Shown piece by piece: positions 43,608-52,378 of a DNA stretch of 64,000 nt. Origin of the DNA: JAIVGV01 sp032229975 (GTDB taxonomy: Bacteria > Acidobacteriota > Blastocatellia > Pyrinomonadales > Pyrinomonadaceae). Numbering within the stretch: the first letter of the stretch is position 1; each line of letters begins with the position of its first letter. The notes under the pieces were generated by a model. It had not been told where the DNA came from and searched no databases. It saw only the letters and a program-made list of their open reading frames with translations. The position numbers and the translations under genes were made by a program. The stretch spans positions 46,515 through 110,514 of the forward strand of contig JAVXVG010000045.1 in assembly GCA_032229975.1 (NCBI GenBank), read 5' to 3'.

Positions 43608-44981
43608 TCACGTCTCGCCCAACGCGGCGGCAGCAGCGAAGGCCGGGTCGCCGTGTTTGAGATCGTATTCGACTTCCTGTGGCGTGCCGAAGACAGCCGC
43701 GCGCTCGTCGTCGAACTCGCCCTCCCAGCGCGCGACGACGCACGTCGCTAAACAGTTGCCGACGACGTTGACGCACGTGCGCCCCATGTCCATCAACTCA
43801 TCGACGCCGAAGATGACGGCGACACCGATGGGGCCCAAGCCCTGCGGCAGAAAACTGTTGAGCGTCGCTAAGAGGATGACGAGCGATGCGCGCGGCACGG
43901 CCGCCACACCCTTCGACGTAACCATCAGCGTCAACATCATCACGATCTGCCGACCGAATCCCATGTGCTGGCCCGTCGTCGCTTCAGCTGCCTGCGCGAC
44001 GAACACGGATGCCATCGCGAGATACAAGGTCGTCCCGTCCAAGTTGAAACTGTAACCCGTCGGGATGACGAAGCCGACGATGCGCGGCGGCACGCCGAGT
44101 CGCTCCATCACCTCCATCGCTTTCGGCAGAGCAGACTCGCTGCTCGTCGTCACGAACGCAATCGTCGCTGGCTCTCTCACAGCCTTGATGAACTTCGCGA
44201 TGGGGATGCGAAACAGGAGTGCGACCGCGCCGAGCACGACGACGATGAAGATGATGAGCGCAAGGTAGAGCGAGCCGATGAGCATTCCCAGATTCTTGAG
44301 TACGCCCAAGCCTTGCGTCGCAATCGTATGGGCCATCGCCGCGCCGACGCCGAAGGGCGCAAAGAGCATGACGTAGCTCGTGAAGCGAAACATGATCTGC
44401 GACAGGCTCTCGCACGCGCGCAAGATAGGGCGGCCCTTCTCGCCGAGGGCCGAGACGGCCATCGCGAAGAGGACGGCGAAGGCGACGATCTGCAACACGT
44501 CGCCGCGCACCATCGCGTCCACGATGGACGCGGGGAAGATGTGCACGATGGTGTGCACCAAGTCCTGCGGCTGCGTCTGCTGGATCGACTGGATCGCGCC
44601 CGTGTCCGCCGCGAGCGTGACGCCGACGCCCGGCTTGATGAAGTTCACGACGCCCAATCCGATGAAGAGCGCGGCGGTCGTCACGATCTCGAAATAAAGA
44701 AGCGCCTTCGCGCCCATGCGCCCGACTTTTTTTAGATCGCCGCCGCCCGCAATGCCGACGACGAGTGTCGAGAAGACGAGCGGCGCGATGATCGACTTGA
44801 TGAGGTTCAGGAAAATATCGCGCAGGAAATAGACGCGATTGCCCCAAGCGGGCGAGACATAGCCGAGCGCGCCGCCCGCGACGAGACCGACCATAATCCA
44901 AGTCGTCAGCGAGAGTTTGTACCAACGCTTCGGTCGCTTCTGCGCCGTCACTTCCGGCTCAGGAGTTGTTAGCTTTGCCAT
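43608..44981 (-). CDS. Dicarboxylate/amino acid:cation symporter (DAACS family)
   Basis: The 457-residue protein has the DAACS signature: a re-entrant hairpin with serines in AFVTTSSESALPKAMEVMERLGVP, the ion-binding PTGYSFNLDGTTLYLAMASVFVAQ, and second hairpin GVAAVPRASLVILLATLNSF. Substrate may be glutamate, aspartate or C4-dicarboxylates, with H+ or Na+. The N-terminus is charged before the first membrane segment. The final EYDLKHGDPAFAAAAALGET is a cytoplasmic tail. It is followed by a terminator hairpin. Confidence 0.92.
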   Translation of the reverse strand: MAKLTTPEPEVTAQKRPKRWYKLSLTTWIMVGLVAGGALGYVSPAWGNRVYFLRDIFLNLIKSIIAPLVFSTLVVGIAGGGDLKKVGRMGAKALLYFEIVTTAALFIGLGVVNFIKPGVGVTLAADTGAIQSIQQTQPQDLVHTIVHIFPASIVDAMVRGDVLQIVAFAVLFAMAVSALGEKGRPILRACESLSQIMFRFTSYVMLFAPFGVGAAMAHTIATQGLGVLKNLGMLIGSLYLALIIFIVVVLGAVALLFRIPIAKFIKAVREPATIAFVTTSSESALPKAMEVMERLGVPPRIVGFVIPTGYSFNLDGTTLYLAMASVFVAQAAEATTGQHMGFGRQIVMMLTLMVTSKGVAAVPRASLVILLATLNSFLPQGLGPIGVAVIFGVDELMDMGRTCVNVVGNCLATCVVARWEGEFDDERAAVFGTPQEVEYDLKHGDPAFAAAAALGET

Positions 44982-45109
44982 CGATTCACCAGAGGAGTTG
45001 GAACGGTTTCAGTTTTCGATCATCAGAATGGCAGATCGCAGATTGCAGATTTCAAAAGTCCGGCATGTGAATCTCGATCCGCAATTAACGCATCCGCAAT
45101 TCGTCTTTC

Positions 45110-45170
45110 AGTTCTGCATTCATCATGCCGCATTCATCGTTCATCGTTCCTACTTCATCGTTTCTCTTCA
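45110..45170. repeat. Heptamer-repeat element E (one arm)
   Basis: The plus strand reads CATTCATCGTTCATCGTTCC then TACTTCATCG, tandem TTCATCG units similar to the right arms of elements C and D. No clear partner arm is seen, so it may be a decayed copy. It sits between the nadK end and the symporter. Confidence 0.5.
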
Positions 45171-46052
45171 TCGTCCCCACTTCAATTTGCCGCGCAGCAC
45201 CTCGAAGTAGTTGCGGTTGAGGGGCTGGACGAGATTGAAGGTGGTGCGGCTCTTGGCGATGCGGACGCGGTCGTTCGCTTCCAGAGGCAAGCCGACCTGC
45301 CCGTCGAGCGTCAAGGCGACCTCTTCCTTCGGCGTCCTTAAGATGATCTCGATCTGCGCGGTGTCGGGCACGACGAGCGGCCGGTTCGAGAGCGTGTGCG
45401 GGCAGATGGGGGTGATGACGACGGCGTTCATCGAAGGATAGATGATAGGGCCACCAGCCGAGAGGTTGTAGGCGGTCGAGCCTGTGGGTGTCGAGACGAT
45501 GAGACCGTCGGCGCGGAAAACGTTGACGAGTTGCGAGTCGAGCCTTGTCTCGATCTCGACGATGCGCGCGAGCGCGGACTTCGAGACGACCACGTCGTTC
45601 AAGACGCGATTGCGGAGCAGTCGCTCGTCCCCGCGCCATAATTCGGCCGTGAGCATGACGCGCGGATCGATCCGGTAGTCGCCCGCGAGGATCGCGTCGA
45701 GCGCGGTGGTCATCTCTTCGATGCGCACTTCGGTCAGGTAGCCGAGCCTGCCGTAGTTGATGCCGAGGACGGGGACGCTATGGTTGTCGAGCAGACGCGC
45801 GGTGGCGATCATCGTGCCGTCGCCGCCAAGCACGATAATGAGATCGACCGTCGCGGCCAGTTCCGATGCTTCCAACACTTCGAGCGTGCAACTCGTCGCG
45901 CGCTCGATCTCCTCGCGGTCTGCGCGCGGCGTCGAGACGAGCGCGACACCGCGCGCCGCGAAGTAGGCGAGCAGGCGACAGATGCTCGCCACCGCCTCCG
46001 GATGTTGCGGCTTGACGAGCACGCCGACGCGTCGAATCTCAAATTTCTCCAT
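45168..46052 (-). CDS. nadK: NAD kinase
   Basis: NadK phosphorylates NAD to NADP. The GGDGT motif at residues 76-80 in VLGGDGTMIATARLL is the ATP and substrate site; GYLTEVRIEE and VNVFRADGLIVSTPTGSTAYNLSAGGPIIYPS are the usual NAD-binding segments. Start is ATG 46052; an upstream TTG at 46058 would add two residues. Length is 294 residues, normal. It appears to be alone, reading left towards the symporter gene, with a heptamer-repeat element at its end. Confidence 0.94.
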   Translation of the reverse strand: MEKFEIRRVGVLVKPQHPEAVASICRLLAYFAARGVALVSTPRADREEIERATSCTLEVLEASELAATVDLIIVLGGDGTMIATARLLDNHSVPVLGINYGRLGYLTEVRIEEMTTALDAILAGDYRIDPRVMLTAELWRGDERLLRNRVLNDVVVSKSALARIVEIETRLDSQLVNVFRADGLIVSTPTGSTAYNLSAGGPIIYPSMNAVVITPICPHTLSNRPLVVPDTAQIEIILRTPKEEVALTLDGQVGLPLEANDRVRIAKSRTTFNLVQPLNRNYFEVLRGKLKWGR

Positions 46053-46223
46053 TGGCAATCAAAGTCGCAATGACCGTCACGCGACTTCGGTGGCCCGGCG
46101 CGCGATCAGTCAAACACAGTTTGGTAGAACCTTCTCAGGCAAGAACGAACAAGAGACGTGCGGGACGCGACGAATGATACTCGCGCGATTTTCTGAGTGT
46201 CAACGCACACGCTCCGAAACGAT

Positions 46224-46266
46224 AACGCGCAAGACATCTCTTCTCATGCGAGATGCCTTGCGCGTT
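46224..46266 (-). terminator. Hairpin terminator after PQQ-like propeller gene
   Basis: Bases 46224-46240 pair with 46250-46266 (AACGCGCAAG and CATCTC with GAGATG and CTTGCGCGTT), 17 positions with one mismatch, loop nine bases. It starts 22 bases after the stop of the propeller gene reading left, in a position for termination. The U tract is weak. Confidence 0.6.
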
Positions 46267-46288
46267 TAAGCGAGGGCCAACGTATTGA

Positions 46289-47371
46289 TTACTGCACAGC
46301 GTAGAGCGTGCCGTCCCAGCCGCCGAAGTAGATGAGGCCATTCGCAAAGAGCGGCGCGGAGGTGACGATGTGCGAGGTCTCGAACCAGAAACGTTGTCGT
46401 CCGGTCTTCGCATCGAGACCATAGAGACCTTTCGCGCTGCCGAAGTAAACGATGCCGTCGGCGACCATGGGAGCGGAGGTGACGCCGTTCTCCGCAACGA
46501 AGCGCCACGACTCTGTGCCGGTCGCTGTATCGACCGCATAAAAGTTTCCGTCGATGCCGCCGAAGAAGACCGCGCCCGCAGTGACCGCAGGGGAGAAAGG
46601 CAGTCCGCCCTCGGTCTTGAACTTCCACTTGAGCGCGCCGGTCGCCGCATCGACGGCGTGCAGGTGGCCGTCGAGACTCGTGCAGTAAGCCGCGCCGTCG
46701 GCGACCACCGGCCCTGATACAACCGCACGCCCCGCCGTGTAAGACCACTGCTTCTTTCCGTCCACAGCATCAACGGAGATGAGGCCCGCACCCGTGCCGA
46801 CGAGCAGCGCATTGCCGTTCGGCACGGGCGAAGACGGCGTGCCCGCGATGCTGGCGAGCATCCAACGCAGCTTGCCCGTCTCCGTCTCGACTGCGTAGAG
46901 CACTCCGTTCGTGCCCGTGAAATAAACCAGACCTTCGCGAACGATCGGCGCGGAGTTGACGGCATACTCCGCTTTGATCTTCCACTTCAACTGGCCCGTC
47001 GCGGAGTCCAGAGCATAGAACTTCGTGTCCTGACTGCCGAAGTAGATCGTGCCTTTCGACAGGGCAGGCGTGCCGAGCACGCGACCACCAGTCTTGAATC
47101 GCCACAACTCTTTGCCAGTCGCCGCATCAATCGCATAGACCTGATAGTCGTGACTGCCGAAGTAGATGGCCCCGTTTGCAACGAGCGGCGTTGAATAGAC
47201 GCTTCCGCCCGCCTTCATCTTCCAACGCTCGACGCCCGCCGCCACCGACGCGCTCGCGTTGCCGCTTGTGTCGACCGACGCCGATCCGCCCGGCGTCTGC
47301 GCGCGCACGCCAACGAAGAGCATGAGCACGAGACAGAGCGACGGAGTGGTGTTGTTGATCCGATTTCTCAT
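46289..47371 (-). CDS. PQQ-like beta-propeller exported protein
   Basis: A signal peptide (SLCLVLMLFVGVRA) is followed by about seven repeats of the PQQ_2-type blade, e.g. GGSVYSTPLVANGAIYFGSH, DYQVYAIDAATGKELWRFKT, GLYGLDAKTGRQRFWFETS. Each repeat ends in a W-x-F-x-like strand. Related proteins include BamB and quinoprotein dehydrogenases, but cofactor-binding residues are not visible, so an assembly or binding role is more likely. The ATG at 47371 is chosen; the longer frame overlaps the VWFA gene. It follows that gene, whose stop lies 58 bases upstream. Confidence 0.82.
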   Translation of the reverse strand: MRNRINNTTPSLCLVLMLFVGVRAQTPGGSASVDTSGNASASVAAGVERWKMKAGGSVYSTPLVANGAIYFGSHDYQVYAIDAATGKELWRFKTGGRVLGTPALSKGTIYFGSQDTKFYALDSATGQLKWKIKAEYAVNSAPIVREGLVYFTGTNGVLYAVETETGKLRWMLASIAGTPSSPVPNGNALLVGTGAGLISVDAVDGKKQWSYTAGRAVVSGPVVADGAAYCTSLDGHLHAVDAATGALKWKFKTEGGLPFSPAVTAGAVFFGGIDGNFYAVDTATGTESWRFVAENGVTSAPMVADGIVYFGSAKGLYGLDAKTGRQRFWFETSHIVTSAPLFANGLIYFGGWDGTLYAVQ

Positions 47372-47429
47372 CGCATGACCTCGATGAGTAGAAGTGTTGA
47401 GGCAGAGGCAGGCCCTACTCCTTTGCGCA

Positions 47430-48791
47430 TCATCGATTCTTCGTCTGCGTCTCCGCCTTGCTCGCGTCCGCTTTCTTCGCTTCCTGCTGCTTCGGGACTG
47501 TCGGCATGAAGTAGCCGCGACGCGCTTTCGTTTCGAGCTTGCGCTCCTTGCCGCGCGCGTCCTTCGCCGCGACGCGGACTTCGAGCGCGTGCATCTTTCC
47601 ATCGTCCGTTTCGGCGTCGGCGAGCGTGAAGCCGAGACTGTAGCGCGCGTTGAGACTGCCGATGATCTGGCTCAGGCCTTTGGCGTAGTCGTTGGGACTG
47701 TGGACGCGTACAACGTCGCCGCCCGATGCCTGCGCGATGTGCTGCGCGACGCCGTAGATGCCGATGTCTGCGAGGTTGCCGAGCGGCGCGAGCAAGGGCT
47801 TCGCGAGTTTGAAGCCGGTCTTCATGTCGGCCACGAGCGCGTTGAAGATGATGTTCTGCCGAATAAGTCTCGACTCGACGAAATCGCGTTCGACGTAGCC
47901 CATCGGCGCGATGCCGTCGGTAACATAGACGACTGCGCCTTGCGAGTTGGGCCGCTCACGCGTGATGCGCTTCGTGATCTCGTAAGTGGCCCGTGGTAGA
48001 TCGAAATCGTTATGAACTTCCGTATCCTCTTCGCCCTTCGCGTTCGTCTTCGTGACGACGAGCGTGCCGTCGGCCTTAAGAATGCGCGTCAGCTTCTCGC
48101 CCTTCTTGTTGACGATTGTGTCCAGCTCGTCGCCATCGTCGAGCGTGCCCTGCCGCGCCTTCTTGATCAGTTCTTCCTCACGCGCCATCTCCGGGTTGGG
48201 GTTCGCGGGCGGGTGGCCCTCGTCCGAGGTCGAGACGCGCGTGGGCTGGCCCGTGCCCGTGGAGATGCGGATGCTCTCGCCGCCGCCGCCTGCTGAGACA
48301 AGCGTCGGGATGATCGCGAGCGCGGAAGCTAACTGGCCGCGATTGCGCGTGAACGTCGTGAGCCACTCGCGCTTGCCGTCGCCGCCCGCGTCCTGCGCGA
48401 CGATGGCTACCTCGTCGCCCGGCGGCAACTTCTCCAACTCCTTCGCCATCGCTTCGATGATGTCCGTGCGACGCAGGTAACGACCCGCGCCGATGCGTGA
48501 GAGATCGAAGACGAGGACGAGCGCGAGCGGACGGCGCGCGGCGTCGCCCTCACGCGAGAAGTAAGAGACTTTGCGCTGCTGCCCGTCGGCGAGGACTTCA
48601 AAATTTTCGGCGGCGAGATCGGAAGCGGTCGCCTTCGTCTTCTTATCGGTGACGAGCGCGTCGAGAAAGACGACGCGCGTGTTGACCTGCAACACGTCCT
48701 CCGTCGGCTGCGACTGCTGGGCGCGCGCGGCATGCGCGGAGGCGAGGATGAGCATGAAGGTTAACGCGAAGATGGGGGCTCTACGTTTCAT
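47430..48791 (-). CDS. VWFA-related exported protein
   Basis: This is the VWFA-related family common in Acidobacteriota: a signal peptide, the segment LQVNTRVVFLDALVTDKKTKATASDLAAENFEVLADGQQRKV, then a von Willebrand A domain with a degenerate MIDAS start (LVLVFDLSRIGAG) and a C-terminal ARYSLGFTLADAETDDGKMHALEV. The metal site lacks the full DxSxS. A charged Gly/Asp-rich insert (about 190-280) is unusual. It is likely a periplasmic protein interacting with other envelope proteins; function unknown. A C-terminal KADASKAETQTKNR tail is basic. Confidence 0.85.
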   Translation of the reverse strand: MKRRAPIFALTFMLILASAHAARAQQSQPTEDVLQVNTRVVFLDALVTDKKTKATASDLAAENFEVLADGQQRKVSYFSREGDAARRPLALVLVFDLSRIGAGRYLRRTDIIEAMAKELEKLPPGDEVAIVAQDAGGDGKREWLTTFTRNRGQLASALAIIPTLVSAGGGGESIRISTGTGQPTRVSTSDEGHPPANPNPEMAREEELIKKARQGTLDDGDELDTIVNKKGEKLTRILKADGTLVVTKTNAKGEEDTEVHNDFDLPRATYEITKRITRERPNSQGAVVYVTDGIAPMGYVERDFVESRLIRQNIIFNALVADMKTGFKLAKPLLAPLGNLADIGIYGVAQHIAQASGGDVVRVHSPNDYAKGLSQIIGSLNARYSLGFTLADAETDDGKMHALEVRVAAKDARGKERKLETKARRGYFMPTVPKQQEAKKADASKAETQTKNR

Positions 48792-48837
48792 GGCAGGCGA
48801 TCCTTTTCTTGACTTTGGTCAGTGGGGCCGATCCCTG

Positions 48838-48880
48838 TGAAGTGTGATCAGTTATCGACATGAAGTGTGATCAGTTATCG
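48838..48880. repeat. Tandem 20-bp direct repeat
   Basis: TGAAGTGTGATCAGTTATCG occurs at 48838-48857 and again at 48861-48880, period 23 bases. The second copy covers the last codons and stop of the exported-protein gene that reads left; the first copy lies in the spacer to the VWFA gene. A recent slippage or duplication at the gene end is the simplest reading. Confidence 0.75.
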
Positions 48881-49419
48881 TCGCGCTGGTTCGTCGCGGA
48901 GTCGGTAATGTTCTTCGTCTCCTGCTCCGGGTCTGAGAGGAGTTTCAAAAACTCCTGCTCGTTCAAGCCGACTTCGAGCACGGTGGCGTCGCGTTCGCCG
49001 ATGACGCAGACGATAACTTTAAAGTTGCCTTTATCCTCGCGCGTGTAGGTGTAGGTCTGGCCCTCGTCGCGCACGCGCACGACGGCGAGCGGCGTCCAGA
49101 CGGGTTGCATCAAGCGTTGCATCGCGGCGTGGAACGCGGCGTGATCTCCGCCCGCGAAGTCTTGATCGTCGAAGACGGCCAGCTTGAGATCGGCGAAGCG
49201 CGAATAATGGCGCACGGTCGAGGAGGCGATCTTCGCCGTCTTCACGCCCGCGTTCGCGAGGAACGGAATGCCAATGTGCTTGACGTGATAGTGCGACTCG
49301 ACGAGGCGGACGACCGCATCATACTCAGGCCTCCCCTCGAACGCGGCGCGCGCGCGCGCGACAGAGGCGAAGAGCGCGAGCGTCGTGGCGAAGAGCGCGA
49401 TAGTGAGCTTGCGTCGCAT
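48871..49419 (-). CDS. Hypothetical exported protein, operon with DUF4252 gene
   Basis: A signal peptide (TIALFATTLALFASVARARA) is followed by about 150 residues including YDAVVRLVESHYHVKHIGIPFLANAGVK, DLKLAVFDDQDFAG and NFKVIVCVIGERDATVLEVGLNEQEFLKLL. The pattern is like the neighbouring DUF4252 protein but shorter, and I cannot assign a family. It is 18 bases from that gene, so co-translated with it and controlled by the ECF sigma unit. Likely periplasmic. Function unknown. Confidence 0.6.
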   Translation of the reverse strand: MRRKLTIALFATTLALFASVARARAAFEGRPEYDAVVRLVESHYHVKHIGIPFLANAGVKTAKIASSTVRHYSRFADLKLAVFDDQDFAGGDHAAFHAAMQRLMQPVWTPLAVVRVRDEGQTYTYTREDKGNFKVIVCVIGERDATVLEVGLNEQEFLKLLSDPEQETKNITDSATNQRDDN

Positions 49420-49437
49420 CGTTTTCGCTCCTCGTTG

Positions 49438-50097
49438 TTAAGGCTTCTTCGTCGCGGCCGGCGCGCGCTTCGTCTCAGGCTTCTTATCGTCGTTGCCTGA
49501 GTCGCCGATCTGCACGTTGAGATCGGGGATGCCGGGGAAGTGGCCTTCGAGCGCGAGCAGGTCTTCGAGGTTGATCTTGCCGACGATGTTGACGACCGTC
49601 AGCTCGGTCGGCTCGGTGGCGATGACGGCGAGACCGCCGAAGTTGGCCGGATCGGTAATCAGATAGACCTCGACGTTCTGTCCGTCCTTGCGACTTCTCA
49701 CGCTCACGATGCGCGACCAGCCCGGCTGCTTGAGCTGCGCGCGAATCCCTGCGATGTCCGACTCGCTCCACTGGCCCGCGTCGCTGAACCCGAAGCTGCG
49801 CACGTACACGCCTCGGAAGCCCTCGGCGATCTTCGCGACCTTCAGCGCATCGGCATCGCCCGGCTTCGCCGACTTGCGCAGGATGGCCGGGATGAGCTTC
49901 AGCATGTTCTCGTCGAGCGTCACATCAACGACGTGATCCGCTTTCGACGCGAGCCCTTCGAGGTTCTCGATCTGCAATCTCGATTGCGGCCCGGCCACCG
50001 CCTCGCGCGCCTGCTGTGCTTGCGCGGCCACCTGCGCGCACGCTAAGAGCGCAACGAGACAGGCGAGTTTGAAAGAATGATTGAAGACTGTTTTCAT
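49438..50097 (-). CDS. DUF4252 exported protein
   Basis: The protein has a signal peptide (HSFKLACLVALLACAQVAAQA) and a DUF4252 body: LQIENLEGLASKADHVVDVTLDENMLKLIPAIL, VAKIAEGFRGVYVRSFGF and IVSVRSRKDGQNVEVYLI. The tail is Lys/Pro-rich. The family is found with sigma factors in bacterial envelope operons; function is unknown. ATG 50097 is preceded by GGAGTAAGGTC on the complement, better than the longer start at 50142. It lies in the ECF sigma-anti-sigma operon. Confidence 0.75.
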   Translation of the reverse strand: MKTVFNHSFKLACLVALLACAQVAAQAQQAREAVAGPQSRLQIENLEGLASKADHVVDVTLDENMLKLIPAILRKSAKPGDADALKVAKIAEGFRGVYVRSFGFSDAGQWSESDIAGIRAQLKQPGWSRIVSVRSRKDGQNVEVYLITDPANFGGLAVIATEPTELTVVNIVGKINLEDLLALEGHFPGIPDLNVQIGDSGNDDKKPETKRAPAATKKP

Positions 50098-50143
50098 GAC
50101 CTTACTCCGTTGACCAAAACCTTTCTCTTGCGCTCGCGACACG

Positions 50144-50809
50144 TTAACGCTGCGGCGGCGACTCGTTCAGGCCCTGCACCTGACGCTCTGCGTATCCCAG
50201 CTTCTCACTCGTCACACGCATCGCCAGCAGGAACTTCTCCATCGCTTCCCTCTCCTGCGTTGTCATCGCGACTTCATCTCGCGGCGCGTTCAAGTCGCGC
50301 GCGTTTAATTGACGCACCGGCGCGGCCAGACGTTTCTGCGAGACGGAAATAAATTCACGTCGCTGATGACGCATCGCGTTCGACGCGTTGATCTGCTCGA
50401 CGACTTCACGTTGCTGTTGAGCCTTACGCAAAGCTGTCCTGTTGCTATTCGCGGAAGCACTCGCGAGTTGATCTTTGTTCACCTGCGACGCACGTTCCGG
50501 CGTCTGCTCCGGCGTCTCCGTTGTGCGCGGCGCGATCGCCTTCGCTGCTTGTTGCGTCGCCTCATTCGTTCGCTGCTTCGTTGCGATGAGCCACGCGCCT
50601 GCGAGCAGCGTCAGCAGGAGCGAGGCGGCGATGGCGAGCCGCGACCAAGAGAGCGCGTTCAGCGCGCGCGGCGCGCGGCGCGCAGGCATGGGCGGCGTCG
50701 CCGGCACTTCAAACGTGCGCGGCTGAAAGCGAAGCTGGCCCAACAACTCTTCGAGCTGCCGAACGTCCTCTTCCCGCTCGCCCGTCTTGTCCCAAAGGTA
50801 GTCGCTCAT
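50144..50809 (-). CDS. Putative membrane anti-sigma factor
   Basis: The first about 60 residues are cytoplasmic (MSDYLWDKTGEREEDVRQLEELLGQL); one membrane segment is LAIAASLLLTLLAGAWLIA; the rest is a periplasmic, Gln/Arg-rich region with coiled-coil character (RKAQQQREVVEQINAS). This layout right after an ECF sigma factor gene is that of a transmembrane anti-sigma factor. No zinc HCC motif is seen, so it would be a divergent type. The GGAAGGAG site before ATG 50809 fits; a GTG at 50833 overlaps the sigma stop and is also possible. The role is inferred. Confidence 0.65.
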   Translation of the reverse strand: MSDYLWDKTGEREEDVRQLEELLGQLRFQPRTFEVPATPPMPARRAPRALNALSWSRLAIAASLLLTLLAGAWLIATKQRTNEATQQAAKAIAPRTTETPEQTPERASQVNKDQLASASANSNRTALRKAQQQREVVEQINASNAMRHQRREFISVSQKRLAAPVRQLNARDLNAPRDEVAMTTQEREAMEKFLLAMRVTSEKLGYAERQVQGLNESPPQR

Positions 50810-50829
50810 AAACTCAAACGCTCCTTCCC

Positions 50830-51432
50830 TCACGCGCCCAACTTCTTGCGCAGCATCTTCATCCCGCGATGTATATTCACGCGCACGCTCGCGGGCGCGA
50901 GCCCCGTGCGCTCGGCGATCTCCGGCCCCGTCATGCCTTCGACGAAGCGCAGGATCATCGGCTCGCGGTAAGCCTCCGGCAACAACTTGATCAAATTCAA
51001 AACTTCGACCGCCTGCCCTTGCGTCGCCTGCGTCTGCGAGTGCGTCTCTTCGATCTCGGTTGTCTCGCGCGAGCGTCGGTGATAGTCCATCGCGCGGTTG
51101 CGCGTGATCATCGCGATCCAGGGGCCGAAACTTCCCGCGTCGCGCAAGCTATCGATCTTTCGAAGCGCGATGAGAAAAACGTCCTGCACGAGATCGCCGA
51201 CCTCAGAGTAAGGCACGCGAGAGAGCAGGATGCCGTGCACCATGCGACCGTAGGAATCGTAGAGACGCGCGAAGGCATCGCGGTCGCCCGCGCGCACGGC
51301 TTCGACGAGCGAGGCATCGACCGAGAGCGCGTGCGGCATCTCTTCAGTCGAGCGCACGCGCGGCGTCTCATCGTGCGCGTCCATCGTCGTCTGTCCGGAC
51401 ACTTGCAGCAGGGCCGGTGTCGCCTCGTACAT
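50830..51432 (-). CDS. ECF-type RNA polymerase sigma factor
   Basis: The sequence has sigma region 2 (DRDAFARLYDSYGRMVHGILLSRVPYSEVGDLVQDVFLIAL and WIAMITRNRAMDYHRR) and region 4 (LLPEAYREPMILRFVEGMTGPEIAERTGLAPASVRVNIHRGMKMLRK), with no region 1 or 3, which defines the ECF class. It would direct transcription of its own operon: an anti-sigma protein, a DUF4252 protein and another exported protein. ATG 51432 is preceded by GAGGAAACGCGA on the complement. The N-terminal about 40 residues are not conserved. Confidence 0.9.
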   Translation of the reverse strand: MYEATPALLQVSGQTTMDAHDETPRVRSTEEMPHALSVDASLVEAVRAGDRDAFARLYDSYGRMVHGILLSRVPYSEVGDLVQDVFLIALRKIDSLRDAGSFGPWIAMITRNRAMDYHRRSRETTEIEETHSQTQATQGQAVEVLNLIKLLPEAYREPMILRFVEGMTGPEIAERTGLAPASVRVNIHRGMKMLRKKLGA

Positions 51433-51703
51433 TCGCGTTTCCTCTGTCGTGAGCGCACCCTCGAACTGCTCCGCGCGCTTCCCTCTCGACTTAAAGACGC
51501 CGACCGTCGAGCGAGCGTTAACAGAACTGTCCTGTAAAAATTTGAATCTCACGAGCGTAGGAAAAGCGACTGCCGTTCGATTGTTTTTCGGATCGGTTTA
51601 CTTGCGAGGCTAAGGACTCCACGTGCCTGTCTTCGCCCTATTACACACAGAAGCGCGCACCGGATGCAAGCAAGCTTAGCCGGATCGCTTCGTCGGAAAA
51701 GTT

Positions 51704-52363
51704 TTAGGAGGTCGTGACGACAGGCAGGCTGCGTCGCGCGGCGAGTCGCGCGGGGTGCGGGGCGGCGTGACGGCGCGAAGACCAGAGGCGCGTGCGGTGA
51801 GAAAGTTCCGCGCCGTCGGAATCGGGATCGACGAGCGTGAGCCAGAGCGGTGTCGGCAGCCAAGCCCACGCCGCGCCGTACGCTCGCTCGTTCAGACGCT
51901 CGACGCGCGATTCGACGCGCCATTGCAATTCGACGGGCGGCACGTCCTCCCAACGATCATAACAAGCGTGCTGCACGCAGGGCGCGGGCTTGGCGCGCGC
52001 GTGCACGAGACATCCAACGCCGGGCGCGAAGAGTGGACACGAGTAGGTCTGCGCGAAGGTATTGCCCGCCGCGCGCAAGTTGTAACGCGCGACCGCTTCA
52101 CGCGCGCGGACATAAACTGCGCGACGCGCTGTATCATCGAGCCGGGGCGTGCGAAGCAGCGTCTCGCGGATGTGGACGGCTTCGAGTCGCGTGATGTGGA
52201 CGTTGACGAAGTGTGCATCCGTGCAGCACACGCCGGGCGTGGGGCACGCGGCGCAAGAGCGCGCGGCGTGCTCGTAGGTAAACTTGATGTCGGTTTGAAA
52301 CGCAGACTTCTCGCGCCGCAGATGCGCGAGGGCCACCGCTTCAGATAGTCTCTTCATCGTCAC
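51704..52363 (-). CDS. YkgJ-like cysteine-cluster protein
   Basis: A CxxCxxxCC-type cluster, CAACPTPGVCCTD, lies near residues 37-49, and further cysteines in SCPLFAPGVGCLVH and PCVQHACYD complete the pattern of the YkgJ family, which binds zinc or iron-sulfur. Function is unknown. The protein ends in a basic, His/Arg-rich tail. It lies 15 bases downstream of the tlyA start region in the same direction, so it could be a minor partner of that gene. Start taken as the ATG at 52363, MTMKRLSEA; the second Met is equally possible. Confidence 0.75.
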   Translation of the reverse strand: MTMKRLSEAVALAHLRREKSAFQTDIKFTYEHAARSCAACPTPGVCCTDAHFVNVHITRLEAVHIRETLLRTPRLDDTARRAVYVRAREAVARYNLRAAGNTFAQTYSCPLFAPGVGCLVHARAKPAPCVQHACYDRWEDVPPVELQWRVESRVERLNERAYGAAWAWLPTPLWLTLVDPDSDGAELSHRTRLWSSRRHAAPHPARLAARRSLPVVTTS

Positions 52364-52378
52364 GCCGTCGCTTCATCA

